A model generated the notes under the pieces. The model was not told the DNA's origin, did not search any database, and saw only the letters and a program-made list of their open reading frames with translations. A stretch of DNA of 64,000 nucleotides from Treponema sp. (lineage in GTDB: Bacteria > Spirochaetota > Spirochaetia > Treponematales > Treponemataceae): NCBI GenBank assembly GCA_017525605.1, contig JAFXSM010000013.1, positions 62,001-126,000 of the forward strand. The letters are read 5' to 3'. Position 1 is the first letter of the stretch, and every line of letters begins with the position of its first letter. Both the position numbers and the translations under genes were made by a program. Shown piece by piece: positions 43,866-51,735 of the stretch.

Positions 43866-44039
43866 CACCCCGCCAGCGTGAACAAGGGAAACTGCGCTCT
43901 CTACGAGGGAAGCGAGAAAAGCGAATACTTCTGCAAATTCTGCGGCTGCCGCGCACCGTCGATACAGAGCCTCACTGCAAGGAAATGCGCAAGGCACCCC
44001 GCCGGCGTGAACAAGGGAAACTACGCGCCTGCGTTGTGA
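43866..44039 (+). pseudogene. Remnant of a zinc-finger-like repeat protein
   Basis: Fifty-seven codons read HPASVNKGNCALYEGSEKSEY, then FCKFCGCRAPSIQSLTARKCARHPAGVNKGNYAPAL and a stop. The pattern CxxCG, SIQSLT, CxxHP recurs in spirochaete and related proteins with tandem short zinc-binding repeats that end in a PAL tail. Here it begins right after an in-frame stop codon and lacks a start. It is therefore a 3' remnant of a longer gene. At DNA level the block caccccgcc-gcgtgaacaagggaaact occurs twice (43866 and 43996). Confidence 0.6.
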
Positions 44040-44096
44040 GGCACGAATGCGCACGGATTCGTTGATTCTGTAACAACATAATGGTACACTCTTTGT

Positions 44097-44483
44097 ATGA
44101 AAGAATACATTGCATATCAAGGCGAAAAATTCACAATTGAATGGTACTACTCTCAAAATGGAGAAAGTCAGCCATTGGAATTTTTCAAAAAACTTTCTCC
44201 CTTGGAACAGCAAAAATTCTTTTATCTTGTGAAGCGAATCGGCGACTTTGGATTCATTTCAGACAAGACGAAATTCAGAAATGAGGACGACGGAATATAC
44301 GCATTCAAGCCACAGCCGAACAGATTTTTGTCATTCTTTTTCGAGGGCGGAAAAATCATCATCACGAACGCATTTGTAAAGAAGAGTCAAAAACTGAAAA
44401 AACAGGACAAGGAATGTGCGATTTCTGCTCGCACTGACTACTTGGAGCGAATCAAGGAGGGGACTTACTATGAATCAGACTAA
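44097..44483 (+). CDS. higB: HigB/Gp49-like toxin
   Basis: A 128-residue RelE-superfamily toxin of the phage Gp49/HigB branch, which cleaves mRNA on the ribosome. EFFKKLSPLEQQKFFYLVKRIGDFG, the middle FRNEDDGIYAFKPQPNRFLSFFFEGGKIIITNAF and the final KTKK-like basic helix (VKKSQKLKKQDKE) fit the family. It overlaps the HTH antitoxin gene by 14 bases, the toxin-first order typical of HigBA. Confidence 0.87.
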   Translation: MKEYIAYQGEKFTIEWYYSQNGESQPLEFFKKLSPLEQQKFFYLVKRIGDFGFISDKTKFRNEDDGIYAFKPQPNRFLSFFFEGGKIIITNAFVKKSQKLKKQDKECAISARTDYLERIKEGTYYESD

Positions 44484-44781
44484 AAGCACTTTTGAGCGCA
44501 TGATGGAAAATCCCGAGTGGAAGGCGGATTTTGAGAACGGCTACAAGGAATTCCTCATCTCGGAATTTCTCTGCGAACAGATGGAGCATTCCAACTTGAG
44601 CGTAAGGGAACTCGCCTCAAAAGCAGGAGTTTCCCCAACGACAATCCAGCACCTGCGGACTGGCAAGGCGGAAAACGTAAAGGTAAGAACTTTGATTTCC
44701 GTGCTGCGGGAACTTGGATTCAGCCTGAAGCCTGTTGCGGTCGCCCGCGCGGCAGAGTCATCATTCACGACTCGCTATTGA
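44470..44781 (+). CDS. higA: HigA-like HTH antitoxin
   Basis: A 103-residue antitoxin with an XRE helix-turn-helix: SNLSVRELASKAGVSPTTIQHLRTGKAENVKVRTLISVLRELGFSLKPV. The N-terminal FERMMENPEWKADFENGYKEFL is the typical helix before the HTH in antitoxins of this type. I start at the ATG at 44470, preceded by GGAGGGG; a longer frame from 44416 overlaps the toxin more deeply and lacks support. It should repress the operon and neutralise HigB. Confidence 0.87.
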   Translation: MNQTKSTFERMMENPEWKADFENGYKEFLISEFLCEQMEHSNLSVRELASKAGVSPTTIQHLRTGKAENVKVRTLISVLRELGFSLKPVAVARAAESSFTTRY

Positions 44782-44943
44782 AACACCCCCTACAAGACCT
44801 CGTCCGTCAGAATCATGAAGTATTCAGCGACCTGCTCAGGAGTTTTGAATGCAGTCTGGGGCGCGCTTTTCCACAACTGCGGTTCAGTGCTCGTGGTTGT
44901 CAGCGCATTTCTGCTTCTGCTGTACAAAGACATTGGAGACTCG

Positions 44944-45516
44944 TCAGAATTCAATCGAGCGAATCACAGTGCCGTCTATTGAACAGAGGCCAATGCGCTT
45001 GATTCCGTTTTCGTCAGTCTCAATCAAGCCGCATGTCTTTCCATCTTCGCATTTTGGAAGGGAGATTGAGCCGGGATTGAAGAAGAAAAGCCCTCCATAC
45101 TCTTCCATTACGGTAACATGTGTGTGGCCGGAGACTACGAGAGTCCCCTTGGGAAGCCACGACTTGAGCTTTTCGCGGTCGTAGAGGTGGCCGTGGTGGA
45201 CGAAAATCCGGCCGTTCAGCTTTCTTTCGGCGGTAGGAAAAAAGAGGTTCGTGTAGGCGTTCAGGCAAGGGAAGGTCAGAACCATCTCGTCCACTTCGCT
45301 GTCGCAGTTGCCGCGCACAGAGATTATCTTTTCTGAAAGCGGGTTCAGAATCGAGGCGACGTCTTTTGGGTTCCAGCCTTCAGGAAGCGGGTTTCGCGGC
45401 CCGTGGTTCAGGTAGTCGCCGCAAATCATCAGTAAGTCAAAATCAGGGAAAGAATCAAGCGCGGTACGAAGAGAAGAAGAAGAGCCGTGGATATCAGAAA
45501 TAACAAGTGTTTTCAT
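44944..45516 (-). CDS. Metallophosphoesterase, YfcE-like phosphodiesterase
   Basis: A 190-residue calcineurin-fold enzyme. The metal ligands appear in order as VISDIHG, LMICGDYLNHGP, VRGNCDSEVD, FVHHGH and SGHTHV, all five blocks intact. E. coli YfcE hydrolyses phosphodiesters in vitro; its natural substrate is unknown. I start at MKTLVISDIHG; the in-frame extension to 45570 has no family match. Its 3' end overlaps a small plus-strand reading frame (44815-44982). Confidence 0.88.
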   Translation of the reverse strand: MKTLVISDIHGSSSSLRTALDSFPDFDLLMICGDYLNHGPRNPLPEGWNPKDVASILNPLSEKIISVRGNCDSEVDEMVLTFPCLNAYTNLFFPTAERKLNGRIFVHHGHLYDREKLKSWLPKGTLVVSGHTHVTVMEEYGGLFFFNPGSISLPKCEDGKTCGLIETDENGIKRIGLCSIDGTVIRSIEF

Positions 45517-45575
45517 AATGCGAAAATTATACATCAAAGGAATGAAAACTGAAATTTCATAAATAAACATATCAA

Positions 45576-45604
45576 TTGCACATTTTTCGACAAACTGATA
45601 GATT
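45576..45604 (+). promoter_or_regulatory. Probable promoter of the leader/rtcB/prfH operon
   Basis: TTGCAC and TAGATT are spaced by 17 bases. The next gene start downstream is the 23-codon leader at 45646. The region 45517-45835 otherwise holds no gene longer than this leader. Confidence 0.45.
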
Positions 45605-45645
45605 TGTCTTCATCAATTCTAAAACCAAAAACAAGGAGGACAGCC

Positions 45646-45717
45646 ATGAAAAAATCAATCAGCACAATCTCATTCAACGCAAACACAAAAAAGGAAGCAA
45701 CGGCTGTCCGTCTGTAA
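45646..45717 (+). CDS. Candidate 23-residue leader peptide upstream of rtcB
   Basis: ATG with an excellent AAGGAGG site 7 bases upstream opens a 23-codon frame (MKKSISTISFNANTKKEA, then TAVRL and stop). GGACAGCC at the ribosome site (about 45638-45645) is the exact reverse complement of GGCTGTCC inside the last codons (about 45702-45709). Thus the mRNA could fold to hide the ribosome site. rtcB begins 118 bases further on. It is either a regulatory leader or a tiny gene product; I see no signal or known family. Confidence 0.5.
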   Translation: MKKSISTISFNANTKKEATAVRL

Positions 45718-45835
45718 AAAATTCGCGAGAATTCGCAGAAAATCCGTAAAAAATTCAGCGCAATTATCTCAAGAATAAGACACTCGGAAAATCAAATCCG
45801 TTGCTATCCGTAATTCTCAAAAACACAAGGATTTT

Positions 45836-46966
45836 ATGGAAACTATCAACGGTAATTTTTCGTCCGCGCTTGTTTTCTCTTCGAGTGCGGAAAAGTATGC
45901 GTTGTCGCAAGTCCAGGCGATTTGTGACAACGAGGTGTCGCTCGGCTCTTCCGTGAGGGTCATGTGCGACGTTCACCCGGGCAAAGTCGCCCCAATCGGG
46001 CTTACGATGACAATCGGGAAGCGGATTCTGCCGTATCTCGTGGGGCTCGACATCGGATGCGGAATGACGAGCGCGAAAATCACGAAGCATCGCGGAATGG
46101 AATTCAAAAAGCTCGACAGCGTAATCAGGGAAAATGTCCCGAGCGGATTTTCGGTCAGGAAAAGCGCGAACGACGTGCACAGGTTCATTTCGTCATTCGA
46201 TTTTTCATCGCTCGACTGCTCGCGCCACGTTTCGGCGGAGAAAAACGCGCTCGCACTCGGGACTTTGGGCGGCGGAAACCATTTCATCGAGATCGACAAG
46301 GACGATGACGGGGAATTCTACATCACCGTGCATTCTGGAAGCCGGCATCTTGGGAAAGAAGTCGCGGACCACTACCTTCTTGAGGGAAGCAGAATCCTGA
46401 AGAAACGAAACGAGGAAGTTCCGTTCGAGCTGACGTACCTTGAGGGCGACATTATGGACTCTTACCTTCACGACATAGAAATCGTCCAAAAATTTGCGGA
46501 ACTCAACAGGCTTTCGATAATCGATGAAATCGCGAAGGGAATGAAATGGAAGACTGACGATCCGATTTCGTGCATCCACAACTACATCGATTTCAGGACT
46601 GAAAAACCGATTTTGCGGAAAGGCGCAGTTTCGGCACAGAACGGCGAGAAAGTCATAATCCCGATAAACATGCGCGACGGGATAATTCTCGGAACCGGAA
46701 AAGGAAACGCGGAATGGAATTTTTCTTCCCCGCACGGAGCCGGACGCGTGATGAACCGTGACGACGTGAAGAAAAAATTCACAGTGAGCCAGTACAAAAG
46801 CGAGATGAAGGGAATCTATTCGTCATGCATCTCAAAAGGAACTCTCGACGAGGCACCTTTCGCATACAGGGGAATCTCGGAAATTCTCTCGGCTATAAAT
46901 CCGACAGTCTCCGTGGAGAAAATCATCAAGCCTGTTTACAACTTCAAGGCGCAGAGCGAATTCTAA
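45836..46966 (+). CDS. RtcB-family RNA ligase (PrfH-associated type)
   Basis: Joins RNA ends bearing 2',3'-cyclic or 3'-phosphate and 5'-OH through a GMP-bound histidine. It has 376 residues, the short RtcB2-like form. Metal and nucleotide motifs are VGLDIGCGMTSAK, GTLGGGNHFIEID, VHSGSRHLGKE and SPHGAGRVMNRDDV, with the guanylated His in HGAGR. The paired downstream gene encodes peptide release factor H. In studied bacteria this pair repairs 16S rRNA cut at the decoding centre and releases stalled peptides. AAGGA precedes the ATG. Confidence 0.9.
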   Translation: METINGNFSSALVFSSSAEKYALSQVQAICDNEVSLGSSVRVMCDVHPGKVAPIGLTMTIGKRILPYLVGLDIGCGMTSAKITKHRGMEFKKLDSVIRENVPSGFSVRKSANDVHRFISSFDFSSLDCSRHVSAEKNALALGTLGGGNHFIEIDKDDDGEFYITVHSGSRHLGKEVADHYLLEGSRILKKRNEEVPFELTYLEGDIMDSYLHDIEIVQKFAELNRLSIIDEIAKGMKWKTDDPISCIHNYIDFRTEKPILRKGAVSAQNGEKVIIPINMRDGIILGTGKGNAEWNFSSPHGAGRVMNRDDVKKKFTVSQYKSEMKGIYSSCISKGTLDEAPFAYRGISEILSAINPTVSVEKIIKPVYNFKAQSEF

Positions 46967-46980
46967 AAACGGAGGGAAAA

Positions 46981-47586
46981 ATGATTGTACAGATTTCTTC
47001 AGGGCAAGGCCCTTGCGAATGCGAGATTGCGGTACGGCTTCTTTTCGAATCCCTCGAAAAGGAATTCTCTTCGGACTCGCAAAAATTCAGCGTAATCTCG
47101 AAAAGCGAATCGAAATGGTGCAGCGGATTTTCTTCTATTATATTCCGCACCGAAAAAGACATTTCGTTTTTGGAAGGAAGCGTCGAATGGCAGTGCAAAA
47201 GTTTTCTGCGCCCGAACCACAAGCGGAAGAACTGGTTCATCGACGTGGCGGTTCTTCCTGATTTGGAAGAAATTTCAAGCGACGGAAAAATCAGGTGGCA
47301 GTTTTTCCGCTCCGGCGGGAACGGCGGTCAGAACGTGAACAAAGTCGAGACCGGTGTCAGGCTCATTCACGTCCAGACCGGACTTTCCGTTACTTGCACG
47401 GAAGAGCGAAGCCAAAGCATGAACAGAAAACGTGCGATGGAAAAACTGAAAAAGCTTCTTGAAGACGCAACGCACAGTGCGGCGGACGAAACAAAATGCG
47501 AGCTGTGGGCGCACCACAAAAAGCTCGTCCGCGGGCAGGCTGTGCGAGTCTACGTCGGGAAGGATTTTGTCCTCAAAGAAAACTAG
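46981..47586 (+). CDS. prfH: Peptide chain release factor homologue PrfH
   Basis: A 201-residue class I release factor homologue that lacks the codon-recognition domain of RF1/RF2. The peptidyl-hydrolysis motif GGQ is present within FRSGGNGGQNVNKVETGVRL at about residues 110-130, and the N-terminal SGQGPCECEIAVRLL is characteristic of RF-H. It begins 14 bases after rtcB with a GGAGGG site. It likely rescues ribosomes whose decoding centre is damaged, acting with the RtcB ligase. The 3' end overlaps the convergent reductase gene by 4 bases. Confidence 0.93.
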   Translation: MIVQISSGQGPCECEIAVRLLFESLEKEFSSDSQKFSVISKSESKWCSGFSSIIFRTEKDISFLEGSVEWQCKSFLRPNHKRKNWFIDVAVLPDLEEISSDGKIRWQFFRSGGNGGQNVNKVETGVRLIHVQTGLSVTCTEERSQSMNRKRAMEKLKKLLEDATHSAADETKCELWAHHKKLVRGQAVRVYVGKDFVLKEN

Positions 47587-48500
47587 CGGAGAGAGCGGAC
47601 ATATTCGACCGCGCTGAGCCCTGCGACACCGCCTTCATAGACTGCCTTGCAGACCTGGAGAAGGCCGCCTGTCGCATTTCCGCAAGAGAAGATTCCGGGC
47701 GCATTCGTCGCCATCTTCTCGTTCACGGAAACTGAATCTCCGTTCAGGACAAGGCCGAGCTTTTTTGCAAAGTCGGCAGCACCGGCATTTCCGAGCGCGA
47801 TGAAAACTCCGTCAAGAGAGATTTTCTCGCCGCCTAAGAATTCCACGCCGCCGACTTTGCCGTTTCCGTCTTCTGCCGCGAAAACTTTTGCAACTTTTCT
47901 TGAGTCAATTTTGATTTTTTCGGCGAGGGACGGATTTTTTGCAATCGCGTTTTTCACTTCGGAATCGTCCTTGCCGTCTGTCAAAATCGTGACGGAAGAA
48001 GCGATGTGGGAAAGGTGGGTTGCTTCCTCGACCGCGAAAGTTCCGTTTCCGATTACGGCGACGTTTTTGCCTCTGTAGAAAAATCCGTCGCAGACCGCGC
48101 AATACGAAACGCCCTTGCCTTCGAAATCCGCGATTCCGTCAATCAGAGGTCGGAGCTTTTTGTTTCCGGTCGCAAGGATGATTGCAGAAGATGTATATTC
48201 GGAAGAAGCAGTTTTCACTGAATACGAAGCTTTTGGCGGCGGCGAAACAATCGCAATGTTCGTGACCTCTTCGTTTATTACGGCAACACCAAGATTTTTG
48301 GCCTGCTCGATTCCGCCGTCATACAAATCTTTTCCAGTAATTCCGTTCGGAAAGCCGTAGTAATTGTCGATTTTGTGAGCCTTCTCAAGCTGGCTTTCGC
48401 CAGAGTAAATCACGGCAACATTCAGATTTGCCCTTTTTGCATAGAGCGACGCGGAAATTCCCGCAGGCCCAGCCCCGATTATTATGACATCGTAATTCAT
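47583..48500 (-). CDS. Thioredoxin reductase-like FAD/NAD(P) oxidoreductase
   Basis: A 305-residue flavoprotein. IIGAGPAGISASLYA binds FAD, and SYCAVCDGFFYRG contains the redox-active CxxC pair of thioredoxin reductase. VIGNGTFAVEEATHLS is the NAD(P)-binding loop and NAPGIFSCGNAT the second FAD motif. The second loop has GNGTFA rather than the common GGGDSA, which may affect cofactor choice. Its neighbour is a glutathione peroxidase-like gene 73 bases upstream on the same strand, so the two probably form a peroxide-reducing unit with thioredoxin. Confidence 0.9.
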   Translation of the reverse strand: MNYDVIIIGAGPAGISASLYAKRANLNVAVIYSGESQLEKAHKIDNYYGFPNGITGKDLYDGGIEQAKNLGVAVINEEVTNIAIVSPPPKASYSVKTASSEYTSSAIILATGNKKLRPLIDGIADFEGKGVSYCAVCDGFFYRGKNVAVIGNGTFAVEEATHLSHIASSVTILTDGKDDSEVKNAIAKNPSLAEKIKIDSRKVAKVFAAEDGNGKVGGVEFLGGEKISLDGVFIALGNAGAADFAKKLGLVLNGDSVSVNEKMATNAPGIFSCGNATGGLLQVCKAVYEGGVAGLSAVEYVRSLR

Positions 48501-48573
48501 CGTTTTCCTCCTACAAACTCATATCTCAAAGCCCCCGAAGACCGAAATCTTCGGAGACTCCGCACTGCAAAAA

Positions 48574-49113
48574 CTACAAGAGCTTTTCGATGCTCTCCAC
48601 GATTTTGTCCGGCTCGACAGTAGACTCAAACCTGTCGATTACGTTGCCTTCCCTATCGACGAGGAACTTCGTGAAATTCCACTTGATGTTCGCATTGTTC
48701 TTGAAGTCAGGGTCGATTTTTCCGACGACAGTGTTCATCAGAACGCCCTTGAGACCTGTGAATCCCTTGAACCCCTGCTGGCTTTTGAGGAACGTGTACA
48801 GCGGAATCTCGTTCGCTCCGTTGACCTCGATTTTCTTGAAGTTGTCGAAGCTCGTCTTGTACTTGAGCTGGCAGAATTCGTGGATTTGATTGTCGTCGCC
48901 TGGGGCTTGATGACCGAACTGGTCGCACGGGAAGTCGAGGATTTCAAGACCGCGCTCGTGATATTTCTGCCAAAGCTCCTCAAGTCCCTTGTACTGCGGA
49001 GTGAAACCGCATCCAGTCGCCGTGTTCACGATGAGAAGAACCTTGCCTTTGAAAGTTTCCATTGAAACGTCATTTCCGTGTCTGTCTTTTACAGTGTAAT
49101 CATAAATTGCCAT
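48574..49113 (-). CDS. Glutathione peroxidase-family thiol peroxidase
   Basis: A 179-residue peroxidase. LIVNTATGCGFTPQYKGLEEL holds the catalytic Cys (a Cys codon, not UGA selenocysteine). LDFPCDQFGHQAPGDDNQIHEF carries the resolving-Cys region, and IKWNFTKFLVDREGNV includes the conserved Trp and Asn. Bacterial members of this type are generally reduced by thioredoxin rather than glutathione. A reductase gene lies just downstream. AGGCAAAA precedes the ATG. The 200-base AT-rich region upstream contains a partly palindromic stretch (around 49190) that may be a regulator site. Confidence 0.9.
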   Translation of the reverse strand: MAIYDYTVKDRHGNDVSMETFKGKVLLIVNTATGCGFTPQYKGLEELWQKYHERGLEILDFPCDQFGHQAPGDDNQIHEFCQLKYKTSFDNFKKIEVNGANEIPLYTFLKSQQGFKGFTGLKGVLMNTVVGKIDPDFKNNANIKWNFTKFLVDREGNVIDRFESTVEPDKIVESIEKLL

Positions 49114-49332
49114 ATTTTTGCCTCCATAAGATTTTTCTTTTGAACTTCGTTTATCTTTCCGAAACTCATTTATATTTAATTAAATTATATTGTACACAAT
49201 TAAATATTGTCAACTACAATTTTGAAAATTTCGAAAACAAATTTTCAATTTTTATTTTCCGAATTTCCACTCTGACTTTTGACTAGTTCTCAATTCTCAG
49301 TTTTCAGTTCTGCACTCTCAACTCTCAACTTC

Positions 49333-50772
49333 CTAGTCCACTCTGTTCGCGTGCATTGCTTTTTTGCTTTCGTACATCGCTTGGTCTGCACGCTTGAAAA
49401 CGCTTGAGGTGCCGACGTCGATTTTCGGGTCGTAGAACGCAACGCCGATTGCGGCGGAAACTTTTTCCCACGGAGAAAGGGTGTCGTCGCATGAGATTGA
49501 CTCAATCGTCTTTCGGAAAAGGAGGACGAGGCCGTTAACGTCGAGGAGGTCGCGATTTTTCAGGATGACTACGAATTCGTCGCCGCCGATTCTGAACACG
49601 GGGGAATGCTCGAATATCGTGCAGACGAGGAAGCAGAGCTTTTTTATCGCCAAGTTTCCCTTGTCGTGGCCGTATGTGTCGTTCAGTTTTTTGAGATAAT
49701 TCAGGTCAATCATCGCGATTCCGAACGAATCGAGGCTCTTGCTTTTCAAATCGGCTTCGAGTCTTTTTATCTCGTTGTCGTATGCAGTCTTGTTTCTGAT
49801 TCCCGTAAGAGAATCCTTGTTCGCAAGCTCGCTCAGCTGGTTCGCCCGCTGCCGCATCATCTCCGCATCGATTTCAGCCTTGACGATATTCTCGACGTAA
49901 TCGCGCATATCGGCTGCCATCTGATTGACGGCGGACGCAAGGCTAGAGACTTCGTTTTTCGCGTTTATCTCAGGAGGCTCAAACGTGAGCTCGCTGATGC
50001 TCCTCTGACCGTGGCTCTTCTTCGCAAAGCCGACAACGCCTTTTTCAAGAAGCATAATCGGGGTCGTGACATTATGCCGAATCCAAAGGAGAAAAATGGA
50101 CGTAAAGAGAAAGCCGAGGAGGATAATCAGGATGAAAGTTATGAAAGTCCTGCTTCGAATGAGTTTCTGAACCTCGGAGATATCGACATCGACGCAGAGA
50201 AGCGCGTATGCGTTTTCGGAAGAATCATAAAGAGGAAGCGCACCGGTGTAATCAGAGCCCCACTCTGTCGCCTCGACATGGAAAACAATTTCGTGCTGGT
50301 TCATTATGTAGAAAAGCCTGTCAACAGTCTCGTCGTCGTACTCGTCATCCGAAACCCAGCCGAGATAGAGATTCCCCTCGGTATCGACATACCTGTCATA
50401 ATAATTCTCAGCAGAGACGACGCTCATTATTTTTCCTTTCCCGTCCTCACGAAGCGGAACGAGAATGTACAGATAATGAATGTCGAAATCTTCTTTTATA
50501 TCGTCCATGAACCGCACAAGGTCGTCATACTCCTCGCTTTTCTGGAGAGTCCTCGTGCATTCTGCAAGGTCATCATCGTCAATCTTCTTGTCAACATAGC
50601 GTATTATGTCGGTGATGAAAGCCTCGTAACGCTGGTAGAGGGAACGCCTGAAAGAGAAATAGCTCATAATCCCGAGGACGAAGCACAACGCAACGATGAA
50701 AAGAATGCAGCCGGCAGTTATGCTGTGCCACAGAGGTCTTATCGGTGCATTTTCTGTCTTGCCATCTTCCAT
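49333..50772 (-). CDS. Membrane-bound GGDEF diguanylate cyclase
   Basis: A 479-residue protein that should make cyclic di-GMP. The N-terminal membrane segment is near residues 17-41 (ITAGCILFIVALCFVLGIMSYF). A periplasmic sensor of about 170 residues ends at a second segment near 205-228. A HAMP-like/coiled linker follows, then the GGDEF domain from about residue 315 with RNKTAYDNEI, FRIGGDEFVVIL and the YDPK-like end. The active-site GGDEF is intact; a clear RxxD inhibitory site was not established. I start at MEDGKTENAP, which follows GGGGGAACG. Confidence 0.92.
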   Translation of the reverse strand: MEDGKTENAPIRPLWHSITAGCILFIVALCFVLGIMSYFSFRRSLYQRYEAFITDIIRYVDKKIDDDDLAECTRTLQKSEEYDDLVRFMDDIKEDFDIHYLYILVPLREDGKGKIMSVVSAENYYDRYVDTEGNLYLGWVSDDEYDDETVDRLFYIMNQHEIVFHVEATEWGSDYTGALPLYDSSENAYALLCVDVDISEVQKLIRSRTFITFILIILLGFLFTSIFLLWIRHNVTTPIMLLEKGVVGFAKKSHGQRSISELTFEPPEINAKNEVSSLASAVNQMAADMRDYVENIVKAEIDAEMMRQRANQLSELANKDSLTGIRNKTAYDNEIKRLEADLKSKSLDSFGIAMIDLNYLKKLNDTYGHDKGNLAIKKLCFLVCTIFEHSPVFRIGGDEFVVILKNRDLLDVNGLVLLFRKTIESISCDDTLSPWEKVSAAIGVAFYDPKIDVGTSSVFKRADQAMYESKKAMHANRVD

Positions 50773-50789
50773 AAACGTTCCCCCAAAAA

Positions 50790-51347
50790 TCAATCTCTAG
50801 TGTATCTTGCCCTTTCTCCGCCGATGAGCTTCGGCCGGGAGTAAGCGGCTACAACGGTTGCGCATCCGATTTTCGAATCGAAATGGACAGGAACCGCGAC
50901 GCTTTTAAGATGCATTCCGATCATCGTAAGACCGATGTCGATTCCGGCCGATGCCTGGATTTTCTCGACGACGACTGGCTTTGAAAAACCGTAATATGCG
51001 GCAGTCGCAAGTGAGCCGCCGCCATGCGCCCACGGAACGACGCTTACTTCATCAAGCGAATATTTTTGAGCGCACGCAGATTCGACCACGAGAGCACGGT
51101 TGAGATGCTCGCAGCACTGGCACGCAAGGAAAAGCCCTTTTTCGCCGCAGATTTTTTTTGCAGTCTCAAAAACCGCTTTTCCGGCTTCCGCACTCGAATC
51201 CTTACCGATTTTTCCGCCTACAATTTCGCTCGACGAGCAGCCGACAACAAAAATCGAACCGTTTTTCTGCGGATGCGAATCCAAAAACGAGCGGATTAAA
51301 TTCTCCGCCTCAGACCTGATTTTTTCAGAATCGAAAATTTCGTCCAT
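50790..51347 (-). CDS. UPF0340/YwlG-family protein
   Basis: A 185-residue cytoplasmic protein of the TIGR01440/UPF0340 family (YwlG of Bacillus), function unknown. VVGCSSSEIVGGKIGKDSS, FLACQCCEHLNRALVVE, VVPWAHGGGSLATAAY and VAAYSRPKLIGGERARYT are conserved blocks of that family. The start is uncertain: in-frame starts also exist at 51362 (ATG) and 51371 (TTG). The one at 51347, MDEIFDSEKI, begins the part that resembles the family. The gene sits 17 bases upstream of the diguanylate cyclase start. Confidence 0.85.
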   Translation of the reverse strand: MDEIFDSEKIRSEAENLIRSFLDSHPQKNGSIFVVGCSSSEIVGGKIGKDSSAEAGKAVFETAKKICGEKGLFLACQCCEHLNRALVVESACAQKYSLDEVSVVPWAHGGGSLATAAYYGFSKPVVVEKIQASAGIDIGLTMIGMHLKSVAVPVHFDSKIGCATVVAAYSRPKLIGGERARYTRD

Positions 51348-51660
51348 AAAAAGAACCGCCATAAATTTCAATGTTTATTAAATAAAATCGGCTTAAAGTA
51401 TATCACACTTTTTATGTTCAAAACCGGGCGGATTCGACGAATGAACGAAATTCATCTTACGACGCGGTTCTTGCCGCTCCGTTTTTCTTCGTAGCGTTGT
51501 CCGCGATATTCACTTTTCTGTGATAAACTACAAAATTGACTGAGCTTCGACAATTCGAAAAGGAACTGCCAAAATGGAGCGACAAGGAAAGCGAATTGAT
51601 TGAAAAGCTTGAAGACGAGGACAAAAACAAAAAGTAGCCCTCTGAAATATCAAATATGAA
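51348..51660. other. Intergenic region of about 300 bases, possible gene remnant
   Basis: No complete gene is visible. A 33-codon frame from a TTG at 51536 to 51637 is highly charged (FEKELPKWSDKESELIEKL) and could be the tail of a lost gene. It ends just before a strong terminator at 51661. Confidence 0.4.
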
Positions 51661-51715
51661 AAACTCCAGCGGTCGCATTTTGAAAATGTCAGGCTTGACC
51701 GCTGGAGTTTTTTTT
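51661..51715. terminator. Bidirectional terminator downstream of argS
   Basis: A perfect 14-base stem (aaactccagcggtc at 51661-51674 with gaccgctggagttt at 51697-51710) is flanked by A on the left and eight T on the right. It ends argS on the minus strand and whatever transcript comes from the left on the plus strand. Confidence 0.85.
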
Positions 51716-51735
51716 ATGCCGATTTTAAATTCAGA

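Noticed and set aside
46981..47586. Loss of the GGQ motif in PrfH, suggested by GGN in the sequence
   Set aside because: The sequence reads GGNGGQ; the GGQ needed for peptidyl-tRNA hydrolysis is intact directly after.
48574..49113. Selenocysteine in the glutathione peroxidase
   Set aside because: The catalytic position is an ordinary Cys codon and no in-frame UGA is present.
49284..49332. CRISPR-like array
   Set aside because: Units are short, degenerate and without spacers; a simple-sequence repeat. No CRISPR array or cas gene is in the window.
49606..50844. 412-codon plus-strand frame opposite the diguanylate cyclase
   Set aside because: Antisense of an unmistakable GGDEF gene; composition is an artefact of the opposite strand.
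51536..51637. 33-codon charged frame before the argS terminator
   Set aside because: TTG start without a ribosome site and no family; described only as a possible remnant in the intergenic entry.
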